Below are positions 10,051 to 10,418 of a stretch of 10,418 bases of DNA, piece by piece. Positions within the stretch are counted from its first letter, which is position 1, and each line of letters opens with the position of its first letter. Both the position numbers and the translations under genes were made by a program. Below the pieces are notes generated by a model. That model was not told the origin of the DNA, did no database searches, and saw only the letters and a program-made list of their open reading frames with translations. The stretch lies in contig MU646325.1 in assembly GCA_026770585.1 (NCBI GenBank), positions 102,225 through 112,642 of the forward strand, written 5' to 3'. The DNA comes from Baffinella frigidus (taxonomy: Eukaryota; Cryptophyceae; Cryptomonadales; Baffinellaceae).

Positions 10051-10116
10051 AGTGATGACAACCGTCCGCTCTCCGGGCACCGGCTTCCGCGAGCCGGCCA
10101 CCGACCGCGTGACACC
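10051..10116 (-). CDS. gene M exon ii, copy 1
   Basis: On minus, after GACGGTTGCAG, 22 codons read GVTRSVAGSRKPVPGERT then VVIT, continuing open into CSRAI. Same start as copy 2, with four silent and one conservative difference. The donor is unclear; possible GT sites inside (ACG GTTGTC) leave phase 0, which does not fit exon iii, so either a GC donor or a missing exon must be considered. Confidence 0.6.
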
Positions 10117-10133
10117 CTGCAACCGTCGTTTGC

Positions 10134-10238
10134 GCTTCAGAGGTAGGGGTTAGGATTTCCAGGTTTACGCTTCAGGTGTAGCGGCTAGGGTTTCCAAGTT
10201 CACGCTTCAGGGGTAGCTGTTAGGGTTTCCGAGGGTGA
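10134..10238 (-). repeat. three tandem 35-base intron repeats
   Basis: GCTTCAG..GGTTAGGATTTCC units start at 10134, 10169 and 10204, each combining GCTTCAG with a TAGGGTTTCC telomere-like end. A related unit lies at 9998. Confidence 0.75.
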
Positions 10239-10258
10239 GCAAGTACGACGGTCAACAG
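10235..10258 (-). pseudogene. gene M exon ii, fragment
   Basis: GTGAGCAAGTACGACGGTCA (plus) resembles GTGAGCAAGTGATGACAACC at 10045, i.e. the 3' edge of exon ii copy 1, with small deletions. Confidence 0.35.
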
Positions 10259-10305
10259 TCGCGCGCCTGCCCGGGGTCGGGTGTGGGGTGTGGGGGGGCG
10301 GATTT

Positions 10306-10418
10306 CTAGAACGGGTGTCGAATGGGAGGTAGAGTTGTTTGTAGGGGTCTCGAATGGGAGGCGGGCCCATCATCATGAGGAGGGTCATCAGATCGGCACT
10401 AACCGGTGGCAGCCGCAC
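10306..10418 (-). CDS. possible gene M exon i, open at window edge
   Basis: On minus, from the window edge, one frame reads RLPPVSADLMTLLMMMG, then PPPIRDPYKQLYLPFDTRSR, before C-rich repeat. Composition is protein-like and unlike the heptamer ORFs. A CCGGTTAG near the start could be an acceptor. A 24-base imperfect duplication (CTCCCATTCGAGACCCC / CTCCCATTCGACACCCG) lies inside. No second exon copy exists in the window to test the frame. Confidence 0.4.

Overview
The window looks like nuclear DNA of a microbial eukaryote. It has split reading frames with GT/AG borders, long arrays of degenerate CCCTAAA-type heptamers (the TTTAGGG telomere class of plants and many algae), hairpin transposon-like elements and a minisatellite. 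There is no bacterial-style operon, and I found no rRNA or tRNA gene. The lineage cannot be fixed from this sequence; an alga or related protist fits best.

Main reading: the window holds the 3' parts of two convergent, intron-rich genes. 'Gene P' runs left to right (about 171 to 4992) and enters from beyond the left edge. 'Gene M' runs right to left (10418 down to 7452, possibly 6890) and enters from beyond the right edge. Most coding pieces are exons of 45 to 90 bases, missed by long-ORF searches. I found them because each exon occurs as several local, diverged copies whose differences fall largely on third codon positions in one frame, and because intact copies sit between AG and GT. Gene P has five exon families in order: A (3 copies), B (5), C (4 plus 2 fragments), D (4), E (4, the last with a TGA stop). 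Gene M has, in its own direction: i (1), ii (2 plus a fragment), iii (4), iv (4), v (1) and perhaps vi (4). The order is AAA-BBBBB-CCCC-DDDD-EEEE, so single exons were copied locally rather than the whole gene. Most families retain at least one copy with usable borders; other copies have lost a splice site, gained a stop or been interrupted.

Gene M encodes a PDZ domain split over exons iii, iv and v (GIGISF binding loop, LHVGDQILAIDGVDV core, LILGPPGAKLRLDV end), then a Pro/Ala linker and a Gly run. I do not recognise the product of gene P.

Layout. 1-3660: gene P exons A to C, with introns built of telomere-like heptamers whose C-rich strand is the sense strand. 3664-4992: exons D and E, separated by introns made of one repeat in both orientations. 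4993-5845: a GC-rich 20-bp-class minisatellite invaded by small TIR elements. 5846-6237: a weak retrotransposon Gag-like remnant on the minus strand. 6240-7450: sparse DNA with TIR elements and possible exon vi copies. 7452-10418: gene M, whose telomere-like introns are inverted so that the C-rich strand is again the sense strand. A hairpin element family is present in four places and interrupts exon copies B, C and iii.

All exon calls are inference from sequence pattern; transcript data would decide them. An assembly artefact mixing diverged haplotypes or paralogues has not been excluded.
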